A stretch of 64,000 nucleotides of DNA from Orobanche coerulescens (lineage: Eukaryota > Streptophyta > Magnoliopsida > Lamiales > Orobanchaceae). Shown piece by piece: positions 21,772 through 33,776 of this stretch (positions are counted from its first letter, which is position 1; every line of letters begins with the position of its first letter). The stretch covers positions 49,281,501 through 49,345,500 of the forward strand of contig CM065803.1 in assembly GCA_033398695.1 (NCBI GenBank), in the 5' to 3' direction. Position numbers and translations under genes: made by a program. The notes beneath the pieces are model-generated. The model did no database searches. It was given only the letters and a program-made list of their open reading frames with translations, and was not told where the DNA came from.

Positions 21772-22810
21772 CTAATCTTGGTGATTTTGTTTCCAATCCA
21801 GTGTAAGGAGGTTCATCACTTCCACCGGTGGTTGCTCATAACTACAATTCGCTTCCATTGATGCCAAATTCACAAGTCTATCCACAATATGATTACTTTC
21901 CCTACGAACGTGCCGCAGTTCAATATCCCACTGCCTCTCCAGTAACAGACGTATTCTGCAGACCACTGGATCAGCATCCAACATAAAATCCATAGAACAC
22001 AGGTTATTAATCAGGTCTTCATTATCATTCTCCACGATCACCCGCCTATAAACTCTTGATTATGCCAAGTTGAACCCTTGTAAGATACCCATAGCTTTCG
22101 TGGTAAAGACTTGGTTTATCCCAACATTCTTGCTAAAACCAAATACCTAGCTGCCATCCTTGTCCCGACACCCCCCTAAATACTTGCTCTGTTCGAGAAA
22201 TTACACATACCACCGTTCAGTTTCACCCAGCCATCATCTGGAGGGAACTACCCAGAAGAACCAGCCAGTTGAGAGCCCTCAGCATTCAACTGTGACTGGT
22301 TTGGTTTATGCAAACGCGACGCCCACGAAATAGCAATCGAGACACTCTCAAAACTATTGCCCCTATTCCCTGTAAACACAGCCTCATTTCTACTCTTCCA
22401 AATACGCCAGCATAGTATGCCAAATAAGAAGTTCCACAGGCAACAGTCATCACCAAAGATCCATTTCGACTTCAAATACTAACTAACAGGGGCATGAAGT
22501 GTAAGGAAAATAACCTATTTTGATCACTTAACCGAACCACCTTACGCCAAATCTCCTTAGCCGCCAAGCAATCACGGAGCACGTGAAGGGGAGATTCTGG
22601 TTCCAACCCGCACAACGGACACCGGTCACTACCAGTTAAGTGCCTCCTACAATGCTCCAAGTTCGTAAGTAACTTACCCTTTAATAAAATCCACGGAAAA
22701 CACCTCACCCTTTCAGGACCGCTGTATTTCCAAGCAAGATCCCGTATTTCATGCTTCAGAGGCCAATCCTCATGGGCTCGCTGCTCATAAGTTAAGGCTG
22801 AAGAAAACAA
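21772..22810 (-). pseudogene. LINE ORF2: zf-RVT and RNase H domains
   Basis: The frame at 22810-22472 holds the zinc-binding domain typical of plant LINEs (CPLCGLEPESPLHVLRDC). After frame changes an RNase H-like domain follows: DDGWVKLN at about 22220-22240, then ELRHVRRESNHIVDRLVNLA near the end at 21772-22041. This is the normal C-terminal order of L1-type ORF2 in plants. Frameshifts and stops between pieces make it non-functional. Confidence 0.8.
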
Positions 22811-23016
22811 CCCTTTCTTTTGCTATTTCCAGGAGCACTTATCAGCACTGGCATCCTCGTTTGGTGGACAAATACCTGCAATATAAGTTGTGCATTGTAC
22901 ACCAGCCATATCAACTATCTTATCCCAATACCATAGTCCTTGAATCATTCACACATCTTTTACTCGTAACCGAGGATCAGCATGTATACCAGCACACTTG
23001 AATTGCTCGAGAGGCC

Positions 23017-24387
23017 CTAAACTTGGAATCCACACATCATTCCAGAAGGACACACTCTTACCATCACCAATGTTCCAGCAAATACTAGCTCTAACCTCCA
23101 TATGGCCACCGAAGCTTTCCATAAGAACAATGACTCTCCCATCGCGATCGATGTAGGGCAGCTCTCTGCCATACCGTACTCCTCACGCAACACCCTCACC
23201 CATAACACATCTGACTCGGTAACGATCTTGCAACCCAACTTGAGGAGGAAATTAACATTATGATCTTTGAGCTTTCAAAAAACCAGACCACCCATGTATT
23301 TCTGGACACAACAGTCATGCCAACTTACAAGAGCCATAGCTTTCTTATCTGGAGAAGAACCCCATATAAACTGCCGAACCAGTTTCTCTATAACAGTACA
23401 CACTGGCTCAGATCGAGGATGATTGCATAAAATAGCTCGGTATAGACATAACTGATTTAGCCGTGTAATTCTTCCGGCACGAGACGGGGCATCCCATCTG
23501 TTCAATTTGCACCGAACTTTTTTCACGATAAAATCATAGGTAGCGGTCGTTACACGTGAGTGGAGAAGAGGTACACCAAGGTATTTCCCAAGATCAGCAC
23601 GCGTTGAAACCCCATCTGATTAGCAATGTCGTCAGCGGTGGACACATCGACGTTCTTTGAAAACAGAACATGCGATTTAGCCGCACTAGTTTTGTGTCCC
23701 GAGTAGGGCTCAAACTCCGCCAACATCTCACTCATGTAACGAGCTTGCTCAAGACTAGCCTCCCCAAACAAAATGAGATCATCTGTGAAGAATAGATGCG
23801 ACAGAGTTGGGCATATTTGCTTCATAAATAAAGGTTTACAATTGCCGTTAGCGATTGCATGACCAAGTCTTTCCATCGCGAGTACAAAGAGATATGGCGA
23901 AATAGGGTCACCTTGTCGAATGCCCCTAGTTGGAGTAAATGGTTGAGTCGGTACACAGTTCCAAAGAACAAGAAGGGATGCAGATCTCACACACTTCATA
24001 TCAACCTCGACTAATTTCAACGAGAATCTCGCATCCAGCAAAGATTCTCTCAAGAAATCCCATCTCAAACGGTCATAAGCCTTTTCTAGATCGATTTTCA
24101 CCGCCATCCATGTTTTCTTACCCTTATTATATGCATAGTGTGCATTGCTTCCTGTGCTAAAACCATATTATCTCTAATACATATCCCTTTGATAAAAGTC
24201 ACTTGGTTCTGCGCAAGGAGTTACGACATTACCCCTTTCAACCGATTAATAATAGTAACCGTGATCGTCTTATAAAGAACCATACAAAGCCCAATTGGTC
24301 TATGCTGAGTGAGTATCTAGGTCAACCACTTTCGGTAACAAGACAATAGAAGTATTGTTAATAGCTTGATCAATCTCATGTCACTCA
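23017..24387 (-). pseudogene. LINE ORF2: reverse transcriptase core and thumb
   Basis: Contains the RT palm: AVKIDLEKAYDRLRWDFL, then TRGIRQGDPISPYLFVLAME, then the catalytic motif as FFTDD rather than the usual FADD. The connecting region follows (CKLNRWDAPSRAGRITRLNQ, FIWGSS). The RT is cut at its N-terminal side by the copia LTR and continues at 25914. Several frameshifts occur, near 23550 and 23275 among others. Confidence 0.85.
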
Positions 24388-25913
24388 TGTTGGGAATAAT
24401 GCCTTAGGACAGTCGAAATGCATAGGTTTGTAATTATCACATTTAAATAAAGTATTATTTATTTCTCGTTGATTATTATAATATGTGCATGTTTTAATAT
24501 TATAATAATCGAATAATAGTTATTCACGAATAATAAGATTATTCCAATGTCCCTGGGCCAGTCACGTTGAGTGGAGACTCAAGTGATTAATATACTAGTA
24601 TAAATTTAATTAATAATCATCAGATGATTATGCGTATAGTACGGATCAAACTTATGAGTATTGGTTGGAGAATGCAATACTGGATAGACCCGCATTGAGA
24701 TCACTACATGAAAATGTCATAAGCGAATCTCATTATAACAGTATGTCAATAAATCCATGAACCTGAGATTATCATAGAGTCCAACATATTAACTGCTATG
24801 CCTTGACATAACCCAATGTCATCTGATATATAGTGATCATAAAGATTAGCGATTGGGATTAGTGGGAGTCATGTAGAGGGCAATGAATAATCAAGATGTG
24901 GATTTGTCCTTCTCTTTAGAAAATAAATGGCCATACTCAAATGAAGAGTCATTTGATTCAATCAAACTAATTAAGATCGAGAAAGTATTTGAACATAATA
25001 AGTATAACAATTTCCATGACTTAGTTCAATATGATATCGCGCGAGAAAGGGATTTGACACGTTAAATGATGGACTATAAACTTATATTATTTGGGTACTC
25101 ATAATGTCTTTCTAGAGACCGCTTATGATTTATTATTTAATAAGATATTAAATAATTGCCAACATAATATAAGCCTTTTGGGTCACACATACGACAATTA
25201 AAGACAAGCAGGAATAATTAATAGATATAATATTGGATAATATATTTATTAAAGAAATTAAACAATGAGTAATATATAATATAGGATATTCTGTATTATA
25301 TTATTTAATTATATCAACTGGAAAAGGTAAATATAATACTGAATATTATATTTAATCGAATAATAAGTAATATATATAATATTGATATTTTATATATTAT
25401 ATTATTTAATCAGTTGAGGGGCAACTGAACAAATACTAAACTCTAGGGTTTACTTAGTATAAATATAGTGTCTTGGACAAGGAGTTGTCATAAGATTAAT
25501 TACACAACCCTAATTGTGTGCGAAGAAAAATCGCTCCCCCTCTAAGAAATTCGGCGGATTTTATTTCTGTTCGATAAATCTATTTCGGCCATCTTCGTCT
25601 TCTTCCCTTAGTTGATTTTGATTAACAGTACAAATCCTTCAAGCAAGGAATTATCTGTTGTACTGTTTATCAACATTATTCGTAAGGATCTAACAATCCG
25701 GCTTGTACGAGTTGTTCGTGTGTGGATCACCGAAAGAGGAAGACAATATTAATCAGCTTCTGGTCCGGGTTACAAATCTATTCTTCAAATTAAGGTAATT
25801 CTACGAACTCTTTATAAATCACTTAAATTACTGCATGAAGCTGGGTTTTTTGTTAATTATTTCCGCTGCATTTTGCTTAAATTTATTGTATTGGATACAC
25901 GTAAAACCCAACA
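24388..25913. repeat. R4: solo LTR of a Ty1/copia-type element
   Basis: A 1.53 kb unit with TGTTGGG...CCCAACA inverted ends, flanked by near-matching ACTCA/CCTCA. It is very AT-rich. A TATAAATA box (about 25458-25465) and a TTCCGCTGC stretch near one end resemble copia LTRs. No internal domain or second LTR is present, so it is a solo LTR. It interrupts the LINE RT domain, and the LINE reading resumes on both sides. Confidence 0.8.
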
Positions 25914-26640
25914 CCTCAAACACCCATGCAACAAGGTTGTAAATCGAGTCCCCCAAAATCTCCCAATTAGCTTGATATAATTGTGCATGGCATCCGTCAA
26001 TTCCTGGGGCTTTCAGGGGGCATCTCGAAAAGAGCCGCCTTAACCTCATCTTTAGTTATCGAATTAGCAATAGTGCTCATAAAATCAACATCAATAATAG
26101 GAAAGTGGCCACATACAGGATATAAATATGGAACAGTACCCTCTGCCGTTTATAGCTTTTCGTAGAACTCGATAGCCACCCCCTAAAGAATATCCTCCTC
26201 GTAGCACCATTCATCGTTCAATTTTAGACCCTCAATACGGTTGTTTTCTCTTCTGAATAGCTCTACTATGGTAGTATTTCGTGTTTCTGTCCCCATGATT
26301 CAACCATTCAGTAGTAGCTTTTGGATGCCATAACATTTCCTCCTCCTCGAGGATTTGTTCAAACTCGAGCCGTAACTTAGCCTCCAACTTGCGGTATTTG
26401 GCTTCATTCTTCTCCTCGAGTTTAACTTGAACCCCTTTCAATCTAGAAACAACTCTTCTTTTTCATGCAAACACATTCCCATAAACTTCCTTATTCCAAG
26501 AACCCAACTTCACAGTGAGCCGTGGCAACGCAACTTCAATCGGATGATCGTTGTCCTAGTTACCACGTACCAGTTGTTTGAATTTCTTATGTTTAGCCCA
26601 ACTGGCCAAGTACCTGGAAGGCTTTATCTTAGGGACGCTT
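25914..26640 (-). pseudogene. LINE ORF2: endonuclease-RT linker and RT N-terminus
   Basis: Readable parts include TTEWLNHGDRNTKYYHSRA (26232-26441) and APGIDGCHAQLYQANWEILG (25914-26049). The latter is interrupted by the copia LTR directly after the AWVFEV segment. Frames are broken. Confidence 0.8.
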
Positions 26641-27140
26641 TCAATGACTGAAGTAGACAAAAGGATGGGCATATGATCGGATTAAGGCGATGCAAATGGT
26701 GAACCATTGTGTCCGAAAAATCAAAACCCCATTGACTGTTGATTATCGCCCTATCCAACCGTACATACGTGCCACCTATTTGCCAAGTAAACCTGGGACC
26801 AACGAAACCAACATCTTCGAGGCCCAAGACAAATAACACATCCTGAAACTGCTTACATCCGACACCATGAACATTAGGCCTGCTTCTCTTTCTTCCCCAC
26901 ACAAAATGGCATGAAAATCTCGGATAATAGCACAAGCACCACCCACAGATTGTGACACCGTTCGAAGAGCGTCCTAAAGCCGCATTCTCCTATCTGGTTG
27001 AGGGCTTGCATACACGAACGTGATGTAACAATCAGCAATACTACTAACATGTTTCACTTTGCCACGAATGAATTGAGAGTGGTTGATAAGAATTCCGACA
27101 TCCACCATACTATTCCACAGGAGCCATAACCCTAAAAAAC
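26641..27140 (-). pseudogene. LINE ORF2: AP-type endonuclease (N-terminus missing)
   Basis: Segments of the endonuclease are readable: GLWLLWNS with ADCYITFVYASPQPDRR (to 26974), RDFHAILCGEER in place of the usual GDFN motif (26776-26958), and PRFTWQ...RLDRAI (26624-26935). The N-terminal 80 or so residues of the domain are absent; the sequence instead abuts the opposite-strand segment at 27141. Confidence 0.75.
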
Positions 27141-27670
27141 ACATAAAAGACGAGCCCAAGTGCCCTGGCCCCACACCCCTCACCCCAGTGTGTTAGCCCA
27201 CAACCTTCTAACCTAACGGCTCAGAACAAGACCCAACTTCCCCACACCCACATTTTCAGGGCTTCAAGCTCTTTGGACCCATCTAAACACCAGGTCGTAC
27301 ACGTGGACGATAATGAAAATCCTAATTTGGCTAATATCGGGAGAAAGCTGGAGAAATTGAAGGGGAAAAAGGTATCAATTTTGAAGAAGTCGATGATTAT
27401 CAAATCGTCGGTGGGGCAAGAGACGATTCTGGTGAACCAACTTAAACCACCATATGGTATATCGGGGGAGGTTATTGCAGTGGATGAGGTTATCACGGAT
27501 GGGTTGGATCCTGGGAGTGAACCCCAAATGATCAAGGTGTCAGAAGGGATTTCGGTCACCATAGATCGGCTCGCTGCTCCAGCAATGGAAAGTGTTAGCA
27601 TATCCATACCAGATTCTCCCTGGGTGGGTGTGGAACGAGATGCGAATATGGAGGTTTGGCCCGTGCATTT
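27141..27670 (+). pseudogene. Inverted segment in the LINE with an open frame on the plus strand
   Basis: The plus strand is open for about 176 codons (27147 to the stop at 27674), with protein-like composition (DPSKHQVVHVDDNENPNL, RKLEKLKGKKVSILKK). The surrounding LINE is coded on the minus strand. A 14 bp direct repeat, ATAACCCTAAAAAA, lies at both borders (27126-27139 and 27671-27684). The composition suggests the C-terminal linker of LINE ORF1 in reverse orientation. This is an inference; it could instead be a captured foreign fragment. Confidence 0.5.
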
Positions 27671-27684
27671 ATAACCCTAAAAAA

Positions 27685-28472
27685 TTGCCAATTTCTTCGC
27701 CTTGATCCGATGCTAACGCTGCGAATTTCCAGGTATTAAAGTCAGTCTCCTTATCACCTAATTTCTTGCCGAGATCTCCGGTGCCAACGCCGCTCTTTTC
27801 TTTTCCAGGCCTACGTCTCCTCCCATCAACCACCATCCGATCGCCGTAATCCTCCACGACCACCCCCGATGTAACTCGTACAGTGTCTCAGACTCCAATT
27901 TAGACCCCGGTTCATCCACTTCATCATCAATCCCTTCTTTCGATGGTTTCTTCATTACCGGACATTGATCATTAGTGTGCCCATAATGACCATATGTGAA
28001 ACCTAAATTTGGCAAGGATTCGTACGGATTGAAGCGCATAATCGATCATGATTTTGGACCTAATCCTCGAACATAGATCAACCCAAATCGCCATCCTTGT
28101 AGATCTCCCCCGCATCCCATTGTCCGTATGATAGTCCACTTTGATGATCTTGTCAATGATTTTTCCAACCTCCTTGATCACACTTTTTTCCTAAAGGTCC
28201 TCAGGTAAACCCGGAAGCCGAATCCAAACAATCACCTCATGAGGGTGGTCCTCCAGCGTCGAAAACAACGGTGACCATGGTAGTACTGTCAAGTAATGGC
28301 CATAAATCAACCATGGTCCCTCGGTTAAGGCCCTTGTGTAATCACGCTCGTCCTTAAACTTCACAAGAAAGTAGCCATTCTCCAAGTCCCTAACCTGCCG
28401 ACTATCCCTCAACTTCCATAGCCCATGTAACCTGCTCGAAAAGGGCGTATAGCCAATGTTTGGCCCTAAAAG
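27685..28472 (-). pseudogene. LINE ORF1: DUF4283-like and zinc-knuckle regions
   Basis: Frames on the minus strand show the DUF4283-type domain (LENGYFLVKFKDERDYTRAL, EVIVWIRLPGLPEDL at 28191-28412). A degenerate zinc knuckle (FTYGHYGHTNDQCP, about 27950-28000, first Cys pair lost) and the following basic region (RRRRPGKEKS) come next. It connects across the Athila insert to the N-terminal part at 39315-39531. Confidence 0.78.
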
Positions 28473-28477
28473 CTTAA
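28473..28477. other. R5 target-site duplication, left (CTTAA)
   Basis: CTTAA here and CTTAG at 39310-39314. The LINE frame (VAK...LLGPN) reads through when one CTTAG is kept, which confirms the insertion site. Confidence 0.8.
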
Positions 28478-29930
28478 TGATGAGTCGATTTTTGATAGTC
28501 TCATTCTGTTCTATTGAGTCGTATTTTTGTTTGTTTTTAAGTATTTTTGATTTTTTTACGCGTGGTAATGTTGTGTTTTTGTTTTGTAGGTAGCCGGACG
28601 AAGATTATGGTGAAATATGCACTTATATGGCCAATATTGGAGTTTATGACGATCAAGAGCAAGTCGGGAGCAAAAACATAGCTCGGGCGATGAAAAACGA
28701 AGCAACATCGGTCGTATTTTCTAAATTCCAGAATCATCACTCTGAATTTGGATGTGTTCTCTATTGAGATAGATTCCTCGTGAAATTAGCTTCGAAACGG
28801 TATATCATACGCTAAATTCCTAGGTGTATTGATGCAAAAACGAAAGATCAAGCCGAAGAAGACCAAACAATTGGAGTCAAAACAAGAAGAAACGACCCGG
28901 GCCGCGTCAGGTAACTCGACCGTGTCATACGACATGGCCGGGTCACGCATCCAATGAGATTTTCGTTTCTAGAGCAGTACAACACGGGCTGTATCACAGG
29001 ACACGGCTGGGTCCATTGGACAGTGAACTTTGCGTTTCCAGGATAGTTCGACACGGGCCGTGTCACTTTTTGGTGCATGACATTTTCATTGACATTTTTA
29101 CACGATTCGGAGGGATTTTCTTGGCTTTTTGGCTTTATAAAAAGGTCTTGGGGACCTAAAGAGGGATATTCTGATCTTGTGAGATATAGTGTGTGGAAAA
29201 ACACAAGATTTGTGGAGAAAACACCAAAAAGGGAGGAAAAGAGAGATTTTATTTCATCATCTTCCTTGTATGTTCATCATTTTGAAAAATACATTTGTGA
29301 GTGATTATAATTCCTTAGTATAATTTGTTATGAGTTGTTATTATTGTTAAAACGAGGGTTTTTGTCGGAGTCCGCCATCAAACGACCCGATAGAAGCGAT
29401 TGTTAATGTTCTAAACTTTTTTTACGCGATCTTTTAGCGATTTACCTCATCAAAAGTAGTCGGTTAATCGATTGTTAGTTAGGGATTCATCCCCATCAAA
29501 GGAGTGTCTCTTATTTTCGAAAAGAACAATCGTGATTTTTAGAATTATCGCCATCAAACGGATTTCTTTTAATCGTAAGCAATCGATAATTCCAGACGTT
29601 ATTTCTTTGAGTATCGGAACTAATAATTGATTACGTGTGTGTCGGTGATTCTATACTCCCATATCATTCTCATAATTGAAATCTCTTGATTATCCAACCA
29701 TTAATTCGGTGTTGTTAACGTTTTGTTTATTTTAATTTTCTGCGTTTGTGATTGTAATCCTATCAAATCATTGGTGTATTTTACTTTACTTTACTTTTGT
29801 TAATTCGACTATTTGCCGAACATTAATGAATTTCAAACCATTTCCAGCTCCTTGTGAGATCGACCTCGGAGTTACTTGTCGCTACCTACAAAAGTGATTC
29901 GTACACTTGCGAGTTTTAATTTGTTCATCA
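28478..29930 (+). repeat. R5 5' LTR
   Basis: Starts TGATGAGTCG and ends TTGTTCATCA. It lacks about 270 bp present in the 3' LTR (38435-38710), with short AGTT repeats at the ends of that interval. It contains ACACGGGCCGTGT-type palindromes (28892-29066) and TATAAAAA (29136-29143). Confidence 0.88.
28892..29143 (+). promoter_or_regulatory. R5 5' LTR U3: GACACGGGCCGTGTC-type array and TATA box
   Basis: About six imperfect copies of the palindrome family (CGACCCGGGCCGCGTC, ACGACATGGCCGGGTC, AACACGGGCTGTATC, GACACGGGCCGTGTC and others) end about 70 bp before TATAAAAA. The 3' LTR carries them at 38001-38173. Confidence 0.6.
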
Positions 29931-29936
29931 AGTTTT

Positions 29937-29953
29937 TGGCGCGGTTGTCGGGG
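29937..29953 (+). other. R5 primer binding site, tRNA-Asp type
   Basis: TGGCGCGGTTGTCGGGG differs at two positions from TGGCGCCGTTGCCGGGG, the complement of the plant tRNA-Asp 3' end. It lies six bases after the LTR. Confidence 0.8.
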
Positions 29954-30065
29954 AGTTGGCGTTTAATTTTTGATCTTGTTTTAATAATAGTTGAATTGTT
30001 TTTCTTGATCATTTTTCCGTTTTCATTATTTTCGATAAAGTCTAAAAAATTCGCTCTAACTTCTT

Positions 30066-31948
30066 TTGTTTATGCTTGGTAGGAGATCGTTGGGAAACCC
30101 GATTTTTCCACTCATAGACGAAGTTCAAAGAATTAGAGCACCAAAAACAATTGCCACATCATCAATGGCAAATGAAGAGGAGAATTCGGATCTTGAAGAG
30201 CGACTTTTGCTCCAGGAAGAAAACCCTCATCAATCGAGGCATGAGAATGTTGCACAAAATTTAGATGAAGAAAACATTCGTCAATCGAGGTTTCCGAGAT
30301 ATGAGAATGTTGGGCGCAATCAAGGGATACCCGAAGCTCAACAAGGGAGATACTTTTATCCGAGACAACCACCTGTTGGAGTGTAATATGGAGCAAACTA
30401 TTATTCCGTGCCTCAATATGGGATCGAAGCAAACTACAATATGCCTCAACAACCTCCGGTTAAGCATCTAATGCGGGACTATGCAAATCCCGTGGTTAAC
30501 ACCGCCATCTCGTGCATCCAATTAGTACCGGCAGCCACATCAGCGGATTTCACATCGAGCAATTGCCCTCATTTCACGGAATAGCACGTGAGGACCCATT
30601 GTCGTTCATCCGAGACTTCTATGTGGCGATTGACAACTTCCCATTAAATGGGTTGAGCGAGGATCAACTAAGAATGAAGTGCTTCCCTTATACACTCAAG
30701 GATGGGGTGAAACAATGGTTGATGACTTTGGCACCGGGCTCACTAAGAACGTGGGATGAAGTTTACGACAAATTCATTACCAAGTACTTCTCTCATTCGA
30801 AGACTACACAATTGAGAACTCAAATCTCAACATTTGGACAACAAGAGGGAGAGGCATTTCACGAAGCATGAGACCGATTCAAGATGCTCCTCATTCAATG
30901 CCCACACCATCACTATCCGCTTCAACTACTTAATCATTTCTTCTATGATGGGTTGACTCAATATTGCCAAGGTGCGGTGGATAACGCAGCTGGTGGTTCG
31001 TTTTGGGGGTTAACGGAGAGACAGGCTTATGATGTGTATGAAACGTTGGGAGCTCATTCACAACAAAAAAGTGTACGTGTTCGTAGGGGAGTTGTGAACC
31101 AAGTAAGCGAGAAGGACGAGATACAATCTAAAATTGATGAGTTAACAAGGGAACTAAGACAGCTCAAGACTCAAAATAAATCTTTGAGCTCACGAGTTTG
31201 CGAGATTTGCGGAGCACCCGGACATGATGCTAATTCTTGCCCACATACTTTTCCAGAAGAACAAATCGAACAAGTGAATTGGGCTATGGGACAAAGCACG
31301 GGAAGGCCCGAGTGGGAGGAGAGGAGAACTAATTATGGCGGAAATGCAAGAAATGCACATCTCCCGAACACTTATCATCCTGGGCTAAGAAACCATCAGA
31401 ATTTCTCATGGAGAAACAACAACCTGATATCGTACGACACAAGCGTCCAAGCTCAATACAATGAAGGAAACCGAGCCCAACAAACAACACAAAGTGAACC
31501 ATCTCCACAACAAAGGAACTCTCTTGAGGAGAGTGTTGCGGCATTCATTAAGGAAAGCAATAAAAGGTTCGAATCTTTAGAAGCTTTGGTGAAGAAAATG
31601 AAAATTCAAATTGGACAACTTGCTACCGAGGCACATAGACAAGAAAGGCGTAAACTACCAAGTCAACCCGAGCAAGCTCAAGCTATTACCACCCTCCGAA
31701 GTGGTAAAGTGATAAATAAAGAGACAATTCCGGAAGCAAAAGAGATGGGCGGTGGGAAAGAATACGAGTCGGGAAATCAAGAAGAGAGATTAGACGAAGC
31801 AACTTCGACCTCCAAGCTTCACAAATATGCTCAACCATATAAGCCACCGGTGCCTTTTCCGAGCCGACTTAGAAAACCAAAGCAAGATGAGCAATTTTCT
31901 AAAATCTACGACATGCTTCAAAGGTTCATGTCAACTTACCTCTCTTAG
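30066..31948 (+). pseudogene. R5 gag (Athila)
   Basis: Three open pieces (30066-30386, 30512-30871, 30884-31948) form one Athila gag. The N-terminal LGNPIFPLIDEVQRIRAP is followed by the capsid-like domain (QLPSFHGIAREDPLSFIRDF, MTLAPGSLRTWDEVYDKF), an AYDVYETLG segment, an intact CCHC knuckle (CEICGAPGHDANSC) and a coiled-coil-prone region. An in-frame stop near 30869 and a frame change near 30390 break it. Gag packages element RNA (family knowledge). Confidence 0.85.
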
Positions 31949-32086
31949 ATGTTGTGAAGAACATTCCCGCTTACACAAATATTTTCAAAGAATTGGCCTC
32001 CAACAATAGACGATATTTTGGGAACGAAAAAGTGGTGCTTTACGAGGTAGAAGCAAGGAGTCAAAAAGGGTGATCCCGGAAGTTTT

Positions 32087-33768
32087 ATGATCGACATCAC
32101 TATGGGAGATAAGAAAGTTGTTCATGGGATGCTCGATTTGGGAGCAAGTGTGAATCTCATGCCATACTCGACTTATTTGAGGCTTGGACTCGGAGGAATC
32201 AAACCAACAAGAATGACTCTTCAAATGGTGAAAAGGTCGGTGAAATACCCCAAGGAAATCATTGAAGACCTATTAGTGCAAGTAGACAAGTTGGTGATTC
32301 CGTCCGATTTTGTTATCTTGGAGATGAGCGATTTCGCAACAAGCGAAAATGAAGGGACAATACGTATAGGACGGTCATTCATGTGTATAAAAAAAATAAT
32401 CGTCGATGTTTATGAAGGAAAGGTCACCATGACCATCTTGGACGAAACTGTGGAAATCAACATGTTCGGTTCATCTCCTATCCCTTCTCGTATTTATGCT
32501 GCCCATGATTGTAATTTTATTGATTGCATTGATTCATTGGTTGATGATACTTATTTGCATGACGATGTAGGGGACACATTGCATGATGCTCTAACCGTTG
32601 AGCATGATATGGGGCTGAATAATTTAGAAATTGAAGAATATGTTGCATTGTTAGATAAATCCGAACCCATTGATGAAGTTGATGATCTTAATATGCCTTT
32701 GGAATTAAATTTTGAGGAGCCCGTTGAAATCACCCCGCCCCAACTTGAATTGAAAGAACTTCTGGCACATCTTAAATATGTTTTCTTAGGCAAAAGTGAC
32801 ACTTACCCTATAATTGTCTCTTCGAAATTAACTCCTTTGCAAGAAAACAAATTAGTAGAAGTTTTGACTAAATTAAAAGAAGCGATTGGGTGGAGTATTT
32901 CTGATATCAAGGGGATAAGTCCTGTTAGGTGCATGCATAAAATAAACCTATTAGGCAAGCTCAAAGGCGTTCGAATCCGAACATGCAAGATGTAGTAAAA
33001 AATGAAGTTTTGAAATTGTTAGATGTCGGAGTCATCTACCCGATATCCGATAGTAAGTGTGTTAGTCCTATGCATGTAGTGCCTAAGAAATCTGGAATAA
33101 TGGTGGTTCGTAATGATAAAAATGAATTAGTGCCCACCAGAACAGTGACCGGTTGGAGAATGTGCATTGATTATCGGAAATTAAATGCCGTAACAAAAAA
33201 ACATCATTTTCCCCTCCCTTTCATTGATCAAATGTTGGAACGTTTAGCCGGGCATGATTATTATTGTTTTCTAGATGGTCTTTCAGGTTTCTGTCAGATT
33301 CCCATTGCTCCGGAGGATCAAGAGAAGACCACTTTTACTTGCCCTTTTGGCACTTTTGTCTTTAGGAGGATGCCGTTTGGTCTTTGCAATGCTCCCGCTA
33401 CTTTCCAAAGGTGCATGCTTTCCATATTCTCTGACTTGTTGGAAAAGTCAATTGAAGTATTCATGGATGATTTTTCTGTGTCTGGAACTACTTTTTATGA
33501 TTGTTTACATAATTTAACTGTTGTGCTCGAACGATGTATTGAGTGTAATCTTACACTTAGTTGGGAAAAGAGTCATTTCATGGTTAAACAAGGGCTTGTT
33601 TTGGGTCATGTGGTATCTAATAAGGGAATGGAGGTTGATAAGGCTAAAGTTGATTTAATTGTTAAATTACCTCCGCCTTCGTGTGTAAAAGAAGTTCGAA
33701 GCTTCTTAGGGCATGCCGGATTTTATAGGTGTTTCATTAAAATTTTTCGAAAATTGCCCGCCCCTTAA
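32087..33768 (+). pseudogene. R5 pol: protease and reverse transcriptase
   Basis: The first frame (32087-32995) has the Athila-type protease with DLGASVNLMPYSTYLRLGLG and the acidic linker that precedes RT. The next frame (32983-33768) has RT: WRMCIDYRKLNAVTKKHHFP, PFGLCNAPATFQRCM, catalytic FMDDFSV and SFLGHAGFYR. The frame shift at about 32985 and another at about 33768 separate the pieces. Protease is also cut off from gag by a break near 31948-32070. Confidence 0.87.
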
Positions 33769-33776
33769 GTAACCTT

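Noticed and set aside
24883..25065. Plus-strand 60-codon open frame (MNNQDVDLSFSLENKW...)
   Set aside because: It lies within the copia solo LTR, which is AT-rich and not expected to code.
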